From positions 5,732,501 to 5,796,500 of the forward strand of contig JAPTOF010000011.1 in NCBI GenBank assembly GCA_028554755.1: DNA of 64,000 bases, in the 5' to 3' direction. This stretch comes from Cordia subcordata. Lineage: Eukaryota > Streptophyta > Magnoliopsida > Boraginales > Cordiaceae. Under the pieces are notes generated by a model, which did not search any database, was not told where the DNA came from, and saw only the letters and a program-made list of their open reading frames with translations. This document shows, one piece after another, positions 37,573 to 50,446 of this stretch (position 1 is its first letter; each line of letters opens with the position of its first letter). The position numbers and the translations under genes were made by a program.

Positions 37573-37809
37573 ATGGGCTTGTTTGCATTGGCTTTTTTTT
37601 TTTTCCAAAAAAAAAATCTTTATTACTTGCAGAAAAAGATTTTTTTTTTTTTTTAAAAGCTCAAATTTTCTAGCAAAAATTTGAAATTAAGCATTTTTTA
37701 GAATTATAATTTTTCTTAAATTTAATTCAAGTACTTATTACAAACTAAATATTTATTATCTTCAAAAAGAATATTTTCCTATTAAAGAAAACCTAATCTA
37801 AACAGGCCA
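37573..37809. mobile_element. Possible MITE
   Basis: The left end TATGGGCTTGTTTGCATTGG and the right end, on the minus strand, TATGGCCTGTTTAGATTAGG are similar inverted termini about 235 bp apart, with T-rich and A-rich interior. No target-site duplication could be fixed, so the superfamily is open. Confidence 0.45.
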
Positions 37810-37965
37810 TAAATCTTTTTCGGTGGTCATGAATATTTTTGATGATAAAATAGGTCATAAAAATTGCCATGGATAGAGAGAAGGGGTTGCAGAATGGTTC
37901 ACATTCTCCACTAGTAAGGCTAAATGGCACGTTCAAGTGGGTAAAAGCGTCGTCTTTATATTTTT

Positions 37966-38650
37966 ACTAGTAAGTTCAAAACTCGTAATTTGTACATATC
38001 AACTTTTCATCTAGTCTTTTATACAATTTTAATTTTCAATAAGAAAAAAGAGTCTTATCCTAATTTTTAAATAAATCACATTCTTTTGTAATTTTTATTT
38101 TGCTCATTTAGTTAATTTTAGATTCTAATCCCAGAAAATAATTGCATTCTAAAATTTTAATTTAATTTAATTTCAGAATTTTAAATAATCATTTCTTTCT
38201 GAACTTTTATTCTAATTCTAGGTTTTAAAATCTTTTTTTAAATAGAAAAATACTCATAGTTTTGTGAAATATTTGTTATTATAGTACCACTTTCAAAAAC
38301 TTACATATGCTTTGCTTTCGGTAAGAATTTTAAGGAGTCTAATTTTCCTTAAATGAAACAACATGGACTTTTCATGTATCTTAAATTCGAATGATTAAGT
38401 TGATCGTCAATTAGTTTTGTGTAAAGATGAATTAAAATTTAAAAATACTTTTTTTTATCTCTTTTTCTAAAGGAATTAATAGTAATATTTTTGTTTTACC
38501 CCAACAATGATTCGAAAGTAAAACTCATAAGAGAATTTCTAATTTGAATCTTCTCTACTTACAATTTTAATGTCTATTTCTACAAAAACTCTATTTTGTA
38601 CGCAATAGCAATAAGGTATTTCAACTTACACTTTCATTAACCCACCTTTT
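37966..38650 (-). mobile_element. Dispersed repeat related to 8548-9070
   Basis: Begins ACTAGTAAGTTCAAAA, like the Helitron-like end at 8547, and shares AATAATTGCATTCTAAAATT-type blocks in the same order. Part of it (around 38380-38410) matches 8960-8985 in inverted orientation. There is no coding capacity. Confidence 0.4.
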
Positions 38651-38669
38651 CAAAAATCTACCTGCCTAA

Positions 38670-39120
38670 CACTATGTTTGGATTTGGAGGGGAGAGTTTA
38701 ATAAAGGAAAAGAAATGAAAGTATTATAAAGGAAATGAGATGAAAGGATTAATTGTTGTTTGGATTGAAAACTTTTTAGGAAAAAAAGGATAATAATGGA
38801 TTGTGGATTTATCTTATTTGGATTGGGAAGGAAATGGAAGAAAGAGATTAATTTTATGTTAAAATGAACCTTTATACCCTTTTTGGTCTTATGTTTAAAC
38901 TTACGAAGAAGGATAAAAAGTCATTACAAGAAAAATTAATTCCTTTCTCTCCATTTTCTCCCAAGTTGGGAGGAGCCATTTTAAAGGATTTTGGAGAGAT
39001 AATTCATATTCCTCCTTAACCTTGTCTCTCCATACCTCTCCAACCCAACCAAAGGAAAGGATTTAAAAATCCCTTCAAATCCATTCCCTTCCTTTCATTT
39101 CTCCCAATACAAACAAGGGG
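38670..39120. mobile_element. MITE with TAA target-site duplication
   Basis: The left end CACTATGTTTGGATT and the right end, on the minus strand, CCCCTTGTTTGTATT match at 12 of 15 positions. TAA flanks both sides (38667-38669 and 39121-39123), as for PIF/Harbinger elements. The 451-bp interior is purine-rich on the left and pyrimidine-rich on the right (GGAAAGG / CCTTTCC), so it can fold back on itself. It is non-coding. Confidence 0.6.
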
Positions 39121-39600
39121 TAAGGTTGCTTAACGCCCAACAACCAACATGACCATTACCATGAAAATCAGCATTCCTTATACATTAGATGAAAGCAGAA
39201 GTCAATCAACTTCATTTTCTCGCACATTTTTGCATGCTAACATTTTAAGCACGTGCCCTCATATATTATATGGCTCTCGACAAATATAACCTATAATACA
39301 TTTCCGCTTCCACACTCAATTACCCTTACTTTTTGAATTTGAATTAAACCCTGCAATGCATGCACAAGAAATCTTGACTCCATGCTGTAGAATAAAAGTA
39401 ATTGACATTATCCACTAATTCTTAGAATAGAAAATATATAGATCTTTAATAAATTGACATATTATTTTCTCAATAAAAGTAATTGACATTATCTAAATCA
39501 TACAATACAAATTATTTTCTGTTGCCTAAACAATGAATCTAAGAAGGGAGTAAACTGGATTAATGGCACAAATAACAACTAAAAAACTCTTTTCAAATAG
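39121..39600. other. Intergenic, nothing recognised
   Basis: AT-rich, with no ORF and no element ends recognised. Confidence 0.5.
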
Positions 39601-41410
39601 TTCATGCAATAACTCACGAGAAAATAAGTAATATCACTTGGATGTAAAAAGTTAAGGGATAAGAATATTAGACACAGTGATTCAGAGTGGTTTAAACTCC
39701 CGAGAAACTAGCCCACTACCTAAGATCTACCTTAGGGTTTTGGTAACTTCATTAGTGAAACGGCTTCTTATTTAGTACATCGTAGAAACGTAGAACAACA
39801 ATCACAATTTTTGCTTTACCACAAGGACCACAAGTGTTCTCCCAGTACTTGAGGGTTCCAATTGCTTCACTCTTGATAGAATGTTCCTCACTCTCTGTTC
39901 TGTCCAAGAGTAAAGTACTCACCTAATATAATAGTAAAGAGTTTGATTACAAGATTTTTTGTGAACAAGAATACAAGAGTTATTTAATCTTAAGTAGATA
40001 GGAAATTTATGAGTTCAAGTGTTCTTGATCAATGAATGCAAATGATATGCAATTAATGAAAGCAATAAATGGAGAATAGTAAGAGAGCTTTCAATGCTAA
40101 GAGATTTCAATGAATGTTTTTGATCAAGTAGTGTTTTGGTTTGAGGGTGAAAGAGCTATTTATAAAGCCAAAAAGTGAAAAGCCCCAACGAATATATTTG
40201 AAAAACAATTCAGGCAGCTACCAGATGGCTTAGCCAATCGACCAATGCCTTTAACCAGTACATAAGCAAAACACATTGGTCATACTGGCTAACCAAGCCA
40301 GTCGACCGTTAAGGTCAGCTGATAAGTTTAAAAAGTTTTCTAATGGTACAGATGACCTTTACCAGTTAAGCACCCCTCAGCCGCTATGCATACCGATCAC
40401 CTGGTTTGCTCAGCCGATAGGTGACCCAAGTCTGCAACAAAGACAACTGTACACCATTAAAACGTAAACAACACCTACTATGCAACAGTCAATAGCTTTT
40501 GCAACCATTTAAAATCTCAATGGAACAACCAAACACTCACATATCAACTCTCATAAATGCAATGAGTTTGAAACACTCCAAGCATTAAACGTAAAGACAA
40601 AACTCATACTAAACTTAAGATTTGCTGAAATTTTGTTTGAAAAAACATATTTGCGTACATACGCATATACATATACATATATACAACTACACTTAACATG
40701 TACAACTTATTCTCAAACTGGAGTGCCTAGATATCATAGCCATAAGCTCATTTTACTGTAAGAAGTAAAGTAAGATAAGTTACATACGTGTACATACACA
40801 CACTCACACACACAAACACACACACATATATATATATGTATATATATTGGTTTATAAATTAATTTCCAATATAAAAGAAGTTTGACAATCACATTCAATA
40901 TCTAGAAGACCTTGTGCAAGCTAATCACTATCTTACTGCAGAAAATCAACTCATACAAATATAGAAACTCACATACTATACATATGACTAGAGACACATG
41001 TTAGCTATAAACTAGAGTTTGAAAAAGTATTAAAAATTAAGTCACAAATACTTAGAGAAGAAATCATCAAAGAGCAAATGATATAAATTCAAAAGAGATG
41101 CATGCATTATAATTAGGATAAAAGATGATCTAGTTAACAGACAAAATGCAATATGTGCAAATGCAAGTGAAGTGAGTATTTTGAGCTCATAAGAAAGCAT
41201 ATGTACTCAAAGTAATTTAACGAGGTTAGGAGATAAACGACAGCTACATAAGTTTTCAAGCTTCTTCGAATGTCAATCCAAGCTTCAAATCTCCAAGTCT
41301 CCAACTTGCTCAATCAACTACTTGCATAAGATATATACAATATACTCCAAAGTAGTAAAAGACAAATTAGTAATTGCATTATAAAAACACAATTATGGCA
41401 TCATCGAAAT
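39600..41410 (-). mobile_element. SIRE/Maximus-like copia LTR, degenerate
   Basis: Read on the minus strand it begins near 41410 with a GATGATGCCATAATTGTG-like start. It has a TATA box (TATAAATAG, minus, about 40157-40165) and ends with GTAGTGGGCTAGTTT, AACCACTCTGAATCAC and GTGTCTAATATTC, the order usual at SIRE-type LTR ends. The middle (40200-40330) carries repeated CAGTCGACC / GGTCATACTGG phrases also found in the LTR-like segment at 54630-55980. No partner LTR, PBS or TSD was found. Limits are approximate. Confidence 0.45.
40791..40848. repeat. CA/TA microsatellite
   Basis: ACACAC runs passing into ATATAT, within the LTR-like segment 39600-41410. Confidence 0.85.
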
Positions 41411-42922
41411 AAAGTACAAAATCAAAAAATGTCAATTTATCAAACATTTTCTCAATAAAACTAGTTGACACTATCTAAATTATACAATACGTAAATCTAT
41501 ACAAATTAAATAATTAAGCTTGGGTGTTACATTGCATCTCTCAACCCATTCAATTTTTAATTTTTATTATATTCAATATAATAAATTAAAGATAATTGAT
41601 GCAAACATAAAAATTAATATTAATTACATGAATTATAATTTTTGATTTGATTATTTTAATTGTTATAATCAATTTTTTTTCGTCTTCTCATAGGTGAGCA
41701 TATTGTTAAGATTGGGACTAAACTATATTGATACATGAGTGTTTAAGTTAAAAAAATATACCTTTAATTAATAAATTATTTTTTAATAAATTGAAACAAT
41801 CGAAAAAGAAATATGAGACAATATATCTTACAAGATTGAAAAATATCATAAAAATTCTTTAAAAAATATATCACACCGTGCATCGCATTGGTATATGATT
41901 GACCATGGGGCATATTTTTTTATAACTTGCCTCAAAATATTTCAACTAATAAAAAAGTTATTTAGCGAAAAACATATGATTAAGAGACCTTATGTTTTTT
42001 AAACCAGAAATATAATTCCTCATATAGTTTTCAACTGGGAAATACTATAACTGATTAAAAATGTTTCACATGATAAGTCATTATAGTCATTACATTTGAA
42101 ATCACATTGTTTCCATAACAGACAAAATATTAAACTTTCGTTCTTTTTGGTGTTTCACTAGGTATATGAATCATATTATATTGCTTACCTTGAGAGAGAT
42201 TAAGCATAAGTTACATTTAAGTTTAATTAACAGTTCAAGGCACATATGCAATCTAATATACCATGTAACATCACATAGAAGAGCAATCGATTAGACTTTC
42301 CATTTCATATACGTTCGGCAAATGAATATCTGGTAAACGTTGAATACAAATAAGTAGTTTGCAAGGAGTAACTACATCAGCATAATAGTTTGGTGGTTAG
42401 GTTGTTCATTTTCGTTAAGTTGGAACATGAAAAAAATGGCCAGTCTTCCACCTTCCCATCTTTCTAACGAAGGCATGAAAATGGAGAGAAATGAAAATTA
42501 ACTAAATAAGACTCAATATCAACACTAATGTGGTCAACATGGTCCTTATATTTAGATCCCTAAGTAAAAGAATGAAAGAAACATAAGGGGGACAAAGTAG
42601 ATCAGATCACTGTATTAATTCGACCTTATCTTGATCTTCGTGCTGACAAATTTGTTATTCAACCTTATTTTCTTCTTCTACTTTTTCTTTTTACTTTTTC
42701 TTCTAATTTTGTACGAATACCATTATGTTATGAAATAGGTTACTACGAAGTGCAGGCACGACTAGTATTCTTTTATTTATAGCCTAGACATGAAAGAAGA
42801 AGCTTGCCCTCTATTAGTGATGAAAAAAGAAAAAAACCATGGGCATTTCTTTCTGATTTGAAAAGAGGCATAAATGGCTCTCTTATCATTCCTGGTCAAG
42901 AATACATATTGAATGTACTATT
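41411..42922. other. Intergenic, nothing recognised
   Basis: AT-rich. It contains one Helitron-like hairpin motif (41873-41890) and a short ORF (42804-43010) that runs into the copia LTR and has no domain. The last bases (CTATT, 42918-42922) are the left target-site duplication of the next element. Confidence 0.5.
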
Positions 42923-43089
42923 TGTGAGAAAAATATTTCTCATATGTTTGCTAATTATGAACTTTACAATATTTATAGTACATGAATTGATAATCTCCTA
43001 CTATAGATAACTAACAATATGATACCCAATATTACAAATATGAACAATATGAAACAATTTAAAAATTAAAGGTAATCTATATCTTATCA
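42923..43089 (-). repeat. 3' LTR of the copia element
   Basis: 167 bp, preceded on the minus strand by a G-rich polypurine tract. Confidence 0.88.
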
Positions 43090-43417
43090 CGCCCCCTCAA
43101 GTGAAGCCAAAGAAGCAAGGTTGAGCTTGTCATGAAAAAGCTTGAAACGAGTGGCTAAAAGTCCCCATGTCATTATATCAGCAAGCTGGTCAATTGAGGA
43201 AATAAAGCACTTGAAGTTGATTAGGAGCAACCTTTTCTTGAACCAAGTGTACATCAACTTCAACATGCTTTGATCATGCATGAAAAACAAGACTTGCTAT
43301 GTAAGATGTGCGGCTCTAATATTGTCACACCACAAAGTGATCGGTGACCCAGGTAAAACATGTAACTCAACTAGAAGCGATTGAAGCCAGTACAACTTAG
43401 TAGTGGCATGAGCAATG

Positions 43418-43688
43418 TCATGTATTTTGCTTTTGCAGTAGAACTAGTTGTTGTATTTGTTTCTTTGCTGATCGTGAAATAAGATTACGACCCATAAAGA
43501 TGCAATAGCCATGAGATTTATGTCTGTTGTCTAGATTACCAAGCCAATCAAAATCCAAATATGCATGCACAGTAAACTCAAAAGAGGGATAAATATGTAG
43601 TCCAAGAGAGATAATGCCCTTGAGATAACGAAGTATTTGCTTAATTGCTACCCGATGATCCTCTACCGAAGAAACTGAGAAACTATAT
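43418..43688 (-). pseudogene. Copia RT end and RNase H, continued beyond the insertion
   Basis: The minus strand reads YSFSVSSVEDHRVAIKQIL, then RYLKGIISLGLHIYPS and GYCIFMGRNLISRSAKKQ, the standard RT-RNase H junction and RNase H motifs of copia. It continues the RT remnant that stops at the TATAT target-site duplication on the other side of the nested element. Confidence 0.9.
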
Positions 43689-44170
43689 TGTTGGGAAAAT
43701 CGAGGACACACGCACACACATCAAAGCACAGCGGAAAACACACATAAAGAACACGCAATATTTTAACGCGGTTCAGCCCTCTGTCTACGTCCACGATCCC
43801 CTCTGGGATAAATTCTACTATTCAACAATAATGGGATTACAATTTAAGTGGTGACTTTTTGCACGGACAGAAAAGTCTAAACCCTCCCCCACAGAGTTCT
43901 TATAATGGTTCTATCCTCAACAGGACTAGAATGAATATAAGAGACTCTTGATGCTCTCAGGCTCTCTCCCACACCCCCCATGGGGTGTGGCCCTAAGGCA
44001 CACCTTATACAACTAATGCAAGAGTCCGATTTCCTTGTCCTCCAAGACAAAGGATTTCCTCATCTATCAATCCTACCATAATTAAAACTCTCACCATAAC
44101 TAGAATTTTAATTCTCATTAAAACTCTTTTCTAATTTGTACGGGCTTGGACTTTGAGCCATAACCCAACA
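43689..44170 (-). repeat. 3' LTR of the non-autonomous element
   Basis: 482 bp, perfect TGTTGGG/CCCAACA inverted ends. It differs from the right LTR at only a few positions, plus one 13-bp indel. Confidence 0.92.
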
Positions 44171-46059
44171 AATTTCTCCCTTCGCGAAAAGTCCGAAACT
44201 TCTTTGCCGCAACTGGAACCTCTTCACAGTCTTCATGCTGGAGCCCTCGCTCGACAACACTCTTCACGGCAGTAGCTACCAACACATCCTAGCAGGTTTT
44301 CGGAGTCATCCCCAACATCCTTCTTCGTGCCATCTAACCTCGACCTCTCAAGGTTGTTTGCGTCCTCCCTCGACACAAGGCATCTCGGACATGGTCTTCT
44401 CTTCCAACAGTAGCATTCCTTATCAGTCGTCTGGCCAGGACTCTGATTGTTCAGCTACGTAGACTCTCTTCGCGTGACTCCTCTCTCGAATCGAACCTTC
44501 TTCAACTAGTCTACTCATCCAAACTTCTCTCCTCTAGAGGTTTGTTCACTAGTCGGCTAACTGTGTTTGCTCGCACAATGCTTCGAAGACTTTCGCAGAA
44601 TTTCATCACCACTTCATTGTTTTACCCAATTTCAAGGCTCACCCACGATACATCAAGAAATTTGGCAAAACGGACCTCAAAAACGAACTCAGGACGTCGG
44701 AAAACGATGAGAAGACCCTCGGTCAATGCGGTCAAACCCCCAGTCAAAGTCAAACTTGGCGGTCAAACTCCTCTCAGTCACAAAACACACATCTCAGGTT
44801 GGAATTTCACAAAATAGAGCTCAAATTTGGATCTGACATGCCCAAAAACCTTAAGAATACCTCGGTTAACTCATTTAAGGTTTGGTTAAATCTCAATCAA
44901 TGCAGTTTATTTTCTGGTCAACTTGAGTCCACACCAAGTCTTCCATGCACGCGCCAAATGGTATCCTTTCCTTTCACCATCAGACCAGCCTCTCTGAAGA
45001 TTTGATGGCTTAGATCATTCAAGCTCACCATAATTGCATGCATCACATCACATACAATCACAATCCATTGGATCACATCGGCCATCCATCCAATGGCTCC
45101 TAAACGTGAGCACACCATATCAGAAAACACCGCAAAGCACCGAATTCCAGCTCCTTTTCTTCTCCATAGATCAACAACAGACTCAACAACCCATCAACCC
45201 AAAATATCAAGCGACCCGACCCGCACACGGCACCTCATCCGACCGTTAGATCGACGATCAGCTTTTGCCAGCTCACTCTCCAACGGCCGGCGACCTCCTT
45301 TATCATCTCCGATCATTGCACCATCTAAGAACCACCGGCCAACATTACACGCCATTGCTGCCACATTCAAGCTCGGACCGCCAACATTCTTGGTCACCTC
45401 TCACGGTGCCGACAGCATCCTGGTGTTCCTCTCGCCGTCGCGCATCTATTGGTACTAAGCACTCAAATTTTGAACCACCCAAACACCGTATGCCATGAAA
45501 GTCGCGGTCATCTTCTTCACATCGCTGGCAACTCCTCCGGTCACCATTCGTCGCATCGCTGCCACCATTTAGCTCCTCTCATCGTTGCAATTCTAACGGT
45601 ACCAAGCATGCTTGATTTGGTTGCTCCTATCATCATCTGCCATTAAAGCTCCTCACAACTTTCGAGCCTTTTATGGCATCGTTTTCGATCAGGAAACACT
45701 GCAAAAAATATCGAGTGAACTCCTCTAGCTCCAACGAGTTCGACGGTATGCTCAAATCTCAATTTTGATGCTCGAATCAAAATCTGACTCAGGCCCGAGC
45801 ACGAACTTTCCATCTTTTCCAGCAGTGTTCCGATCATCTTCAAGCAACACCACCATCACAGTTCAACTCCACTCATCGCGACAAATGTAATGGTGGTCTC
45901 CGTTCTGAAATTGGTGGTCAGGCAAAAAATTGGTTTCGGTGTTCATCATTTTCTTTTTCGACGTTCCAGCGTAGCTGTTCCACATGATAGCTTCTTCAAA
46001 ATTGTGTCCTTCTTGCCTTGTCATCGTGCCCAGTTCACCAACCAGGCTCTGATACCACT
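44171..46059. other. Interior of the non-autonomous element, unrecognised
   Basis: C-rich on the plus strand, with repeated GTCAAA/GGTCAA phrases at 44720-44770. ORFs of 60-121 codons on both strands (for example 45093-45458 plus and 45863-46165 minus) show no retroviral or host domain. The origin of the sequence is unknown. Confidence 0.5.
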
Positions 46060-46554
46060 TGTTGGGAAAATCGAGGACACACGCACGCACATCAAAGCAC
46101 AGCGGAAAACACACATAAAGAACACGCAATATTTTAACGCGGTTCGGCCCTCTGCCTACGTCCACGATCCCCTCTGGGATAAATTCTACTATTCAACAAT
46201 AATGGGATTACAATTCAAGTGGTGACTTTTTGCACGGACAGAAAAGTCTAAACCCTCCCCCACAGAGTTCTTATAATGGTTCTATCCTCAACAGGACTAG
46301 AATGAATATAAGAGACTCTTGATGCTCTCAGGCTCTCTCCCACACCCCCCATGGGGTGTGGCCCTAAGGCACTCTCCTAAGGCACATCTTATACAACTAA
46401 TGCAAGAGTCCGATTTCCTTGTCCTCCAAGACAAAGGATTTCCTCATCTATCAATCCTACCATAATTAAAACTCTCACCATAACTAGAATTTTAATTCTC
46501 ATTAAAACTCTTTTCTAATTTGTACGGGCTTGGACTTTGAGCCATAACCCAACA
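46060..46554 (-). repeat. 5' LTR of the non-autonomous element
   Basis: 495 bp. It carries an extra 13 bp that duplicate part of the CCTAAGGCAC segment near 46362-46386, absent from the left LTR. Confidence 0.92.
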
Positions 46555-46559
46555 TATAT

Positions 46560-49500
46560 TAATGGCCAAAACTATATTAGGTCGAGTTACTATGAGATAT
46601 TGAAGACCACCCATAATGTTTCTATACAATGTAGCATCAACAAAAGTTTCACCTAAATATTGAGACAACTAAGAATTTGGAGCAACAGGAGAAGAAATAG
46701 GCCAATTACTATTCATTTTTGCATGAACTAGTAACTCATTGATATGCTTTCCTATGATAAAATCAAACATGAATCCAAGTGAGATACGTCAATGCCCAAA
46801 AAGTAAGATAGATGACCAAGATCCTTGAGTGCAAATTGTCAATTCAAGGCTGAAAGAATTGAAGTAATCACAACTGAACAACTCCTCGTGATGATTATAT
46901 CATCCATGTATAGTAGAAGCATAACTATTACTGAACCCTACATAAATACAAATAATGTATCTATTAGAAATGGCAGCTTTAAATTCCAAAGTAACCAAGA
47001 AGCCACTAAGTCAAGAGAACCATGCTCATGGAGCATGGTTTAAGCTATAGATTGCCTTTCGTAGCTTACAAACATGGTATGAAAAGGCAAGATGAATAAA
47101 ACCTAGTGATTGAGCCATGTAGATCTCCTCATTAAGCAATTCATGGAGAAAAGCATTCTTTAGATCAAGTTGAAAAATAGCCCACCCTTGAGAGACAACA
47201 ATAGAAAGAACAACCAGAATGCTAGTTGGTTTAACTACAGGACTGAAGGTCTCAAATAAATCAGGTCCCTCTTCCTAGTTGTATCCATTTGCCACTAGTC
47301 GTGCTTTATAGCACTTAATAATACCATCCAATTTCTTCTTGATACAAAACACCTATTTGCATCCAACTACATTAATAGAGAAAAGTTTAGGAACAAGAAT
47401 CCAAGTGTCATTAGCAATTAAAGCATTGTATTCAGTTGATATAGCATCAGCCCACAACCTATATTTTTGTGCCTAAGTAAAACATGTAGGCTCAATAATG
47501 GCATCATTTAAGTGAGAAGTTAAACTGGTCACCTATAAAGCCATAAAATAAGTCCAAGTATTCGGTTTCCTAGTGTTGTCGTGAGCACAAGTAGTCATGG
47601 GGTAGGTGGAAGTAGTCGACAGAGCTTGCTGCATTTCAAGTAAAAGAGAGAATGAGATGGAATTACTTAGTGCATGTGGTTTAGAGTTAGCAGGAGGCAT
47701 TGAATTTGAGGTGGTCAACTTGGTGGAAAAGAAGAGAATGAAGAATGATTTCGTGATGTTGTTTAAGAGTTAGTGAGATCACATAGGGGGTTTGAGCTAA
47801 AGAAGTGATTGAGTGGGAGGCATTTATAAGATTATCAGATATGTGTGTTAATCATGAATCACTTTGACATCGAGTGCTTGGCACAAAACAATAATTAAAA
47901 TGATGTTGAGATACAATTATATTGTTTGAAGAAATAAGTGAAGTATGGGACCCAGGAGTGGATGTGGTTGAGGACATAAGCCCTAGTCATATTTATGAGA
48001 CATTTGAGATCGCGAGGAAGCATTGGAGAATGATAAGAATTTTGAACCTTGAGATAAGCTATTGGGGAATAAAGATAATGAGTGATGATCAAGCGTAGAG
48101 CTATTATTTCTATCTAATGCCAATTGCTTAGAAGTAGAACTTAAAGAGGAGTCAGTGTGGAAAGGGAATGTATTTTCATTGAATACAACATGTCTAGGTA
48201 TGTAGACACAACTTTGAGCTAACGAAAAACATCCATATCCCTTATAAATATCAATATAATCTAGAAAGGCACAAGGAATAGATTTTGGACTTAATATGTC
48301 AATGTTTATATGGACAAATGAAAATATTGACAACCAAAAACACTTAAAAATGAATAATCTGGTGATTTATAATAAAGAATTTGGTAAGGGCATTTATTTT
48401 GTAAGAGAAGGCTTAGTAAATAGTTAATCACGTAAACTACAGTAAGAAAAGCTTCCATTCAAAATTTTTTAGGCATCCCAGAATGAAACATAAGAGTTGT
48501 ACCCATTTCAGTTATATGTCTAATTTTTAGCTCAGCTATGCCATTTTGTTCAAGAATGTGAGGGCATGAAATTTATAATTGGATACCATTATCCTGAATA
48601 AATTTGACAAGTTGCCCCTTTGTCAGTTCATAGGCCTTATCACAATGAAATTTTTTGATTTTGAATTGAAAAGATTTTTAGATAAAGACTTGAATTGTAT
48701 AAAACAAGAAAGAGTATCACTTTTATTTCTCATGGGATATAGCTAACAAATCTACTAAAGTCATCAATAAACAAAATAAAATAATGAAAGTTTGGAAAAG
48801 AATTAACAAGGGCTGGTCCCTAGAGATCATAATGCAATAACTCAAAAGAAGACTAAGATACATGACAAGAACGAGAAAAATGTAATTTTTGACTTTTTCC
48901 TAAAAGACAAGCGGTATAAAGCATTTTATTTGTGGACAAAAAATTTGAAAAATCTAAAGATTGCATCTTTTAAAGTGACTCTAGAACCAACTTCAATAGA
49001 TGACCCAACCTATTGTGCACTATAAACAAGTCAATAGATTAAAGGTAACAAGAGCATGAATTGGAGTAGAAATTTCTAAGGAATGTGTAAAGATTGGAGT
49101 CAACGTGGCCAATAGGAGATGGTTCATGGTATGGAGGTCTTTAAGAATGTATTTTAATGGAAACATTTTTAGTGAGACAATGTCATCCCTAGTAAATTTA
49201 TGCACCAAAAAAAGGATTATGAGTATGGTTTAGAACATGAAGAACATCTTTAAGAGAAAAGTTACTAGTAGAATGTGGTAAGAAGGACTAACCAGTTTGT
49301 AGAATAGAGAGAGAATTATCATTACCTGCAAACACCTTATTAGAAGTGGCATATGGCTGTAATTGATCAAGCATGTTTGGAGTAAGGGTCTGAGTAGTTG
49401 TGCCAGTGTCAGGAACCTATGTTGGCGAAGATGGTTTTGGCAGCAAACAAAGAAGAGAAGACTGATTATAATGGTTACCTGCAAATTGAGGAAAAGAAGG

Positions 49501-50446
49501 TAGAAAATTAGCGTGATACCTTAAATGACATCAAAAAGTAAAGTGACCTTACTTCTGAAAAATCTGACTTTTGCCATGGTAGTAGGAGTACTTTCCATAA
49601 TTATTTATTAAAGTTGAATTGGAATGAGAGTTCTTGACAATGACTGAAGAATTGGAATTTGTTGATGGAATACTATGGCCATGTAGTGCTTGGAATGACA
49701 AAGGTTGGGTAGACAAGAATTGATTGTCACATGAAGATGGTAAGTGATGTGATGCATTGAGATATGCACTTTTAGCAACAAGAGCAATGATGCTTTGTTT
49801 GGGCAAAAAGGCTTCTTTATTAGCTTATTGAAGTAGTTGCTCATAAGTGAGCAACTTTGATTTTAGTTTAGTAAAAGTGGGTAGTTCTTTTAGATTTTCA
49901 ATTGAAGTTATAAATAGATGATACGACCATGGCAGACCATCCAAAGTGCTTATAAGCAAATCATTACCATAGATGGAGTCTTTAACTGTTGCTAACGATG
50001 TTGAAAGATACTGAATTTGAATGAGATATTCCACAATAGACTGAGAATTTTTCTCGAGTGTCAACAGCTAGGAACCAAGAAAAGATTGTCTTGCAAGAGA
50101 TTGTTGAAGGAAAGATTGTTTAAGCGAATCTAATAAATCTTTGGCATTAGTATATCCAAGAGATTGATTGGCTAAAGATTCAAAGAAAGTTGTAGTCAGA
50201 CAAGAGAGAATGAAGTTGTTTAAGTGTTCCAGTCGTCAAGTTTCATTGTACAGGTGGTAACATATTTTTTATTTTTAATGGCTTAGGGAAAGAGCCATCC
50301 ACAAATTTTTTCAGGTTATTAAAATATAGAGAGGTTTGAACTTGTGATTTCTATGTAAGAAAATTGTTGTTGTCCAATGTAACAGTAATGAAAGATTTTA
50401 TATTATATGGTAGGAAAGTTAAAGGTTTGGCATCATCAGTAGCCAT
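46560..50446 (-). pseudogene. Copia gag-pol remnant (gag, integrase, RT)
   Basis: ATG at 50446 starts MATDDAKPL; after 32 codons a TAG replaces the tryptophan usual in LxWKSQ. A UBN2-type gag segment lies at 50064-49825 (SIVEYLIQIQYLSTSLA, GLPWSYHLF). The integrase C-terminal region at 48333-48150 reads SIPCAFLDYIDIYKGYGC and CVYIPRHVVFNENTFPF. RT around 47440-46560 reads EYNALIANDTWILVP, then VVGCK-stop-VF, then ETFSPVVKPTSI and FQLDLKNAFLHELL. The catalytic core of integrase is not clean. RT is cut at 46560 by the inserted LTR element and resumes at 43688. Confidence 0.88.

Larger units (their letters stand above)
43689..46554 (-). mobile_element. Non-autonomous LTR retrotransposon (TRIM/LARD type), recent
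   Basis: Two near-identical LTRs (43689-44170, 482 bp; 46060-46554, 495 bp) start TGTTGGG and end CCCAACA. A 5-bp TSD TATAT (43684-43688 and 46555-46559) flanks the whole. The PBS TGGTATCAGAGCC lies on the minus strand at 46045-46057, two bases inside the right LTR, so the element points left; a purine-rich GAAGGGAGAAATT (minus) precedes the left LTR. The 1,889-bp interior (44171-46059) is GC-richer than its surroundings and encodes no gag, protease, RT or integrase. Its size (2.87 kb) is between classic TRIMs and LARDs. It must have moved with proteins supplied by another element. Confidence 0.92.

Noticed and set aside
42375..42420. Box A-like TAGTTTGGTGGTTAGG, a possible second SINE
   Set aside because: No box B, no A-rich tail and no flanking duplication could be found.
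45093..45498. Overlapping ORFs of up to 121 codons in the non-autonomous LTR element
   Set aside because: No gag, pol or host domain, and overlapping frames are open on both strands, as expected from the local GC-rich composition.
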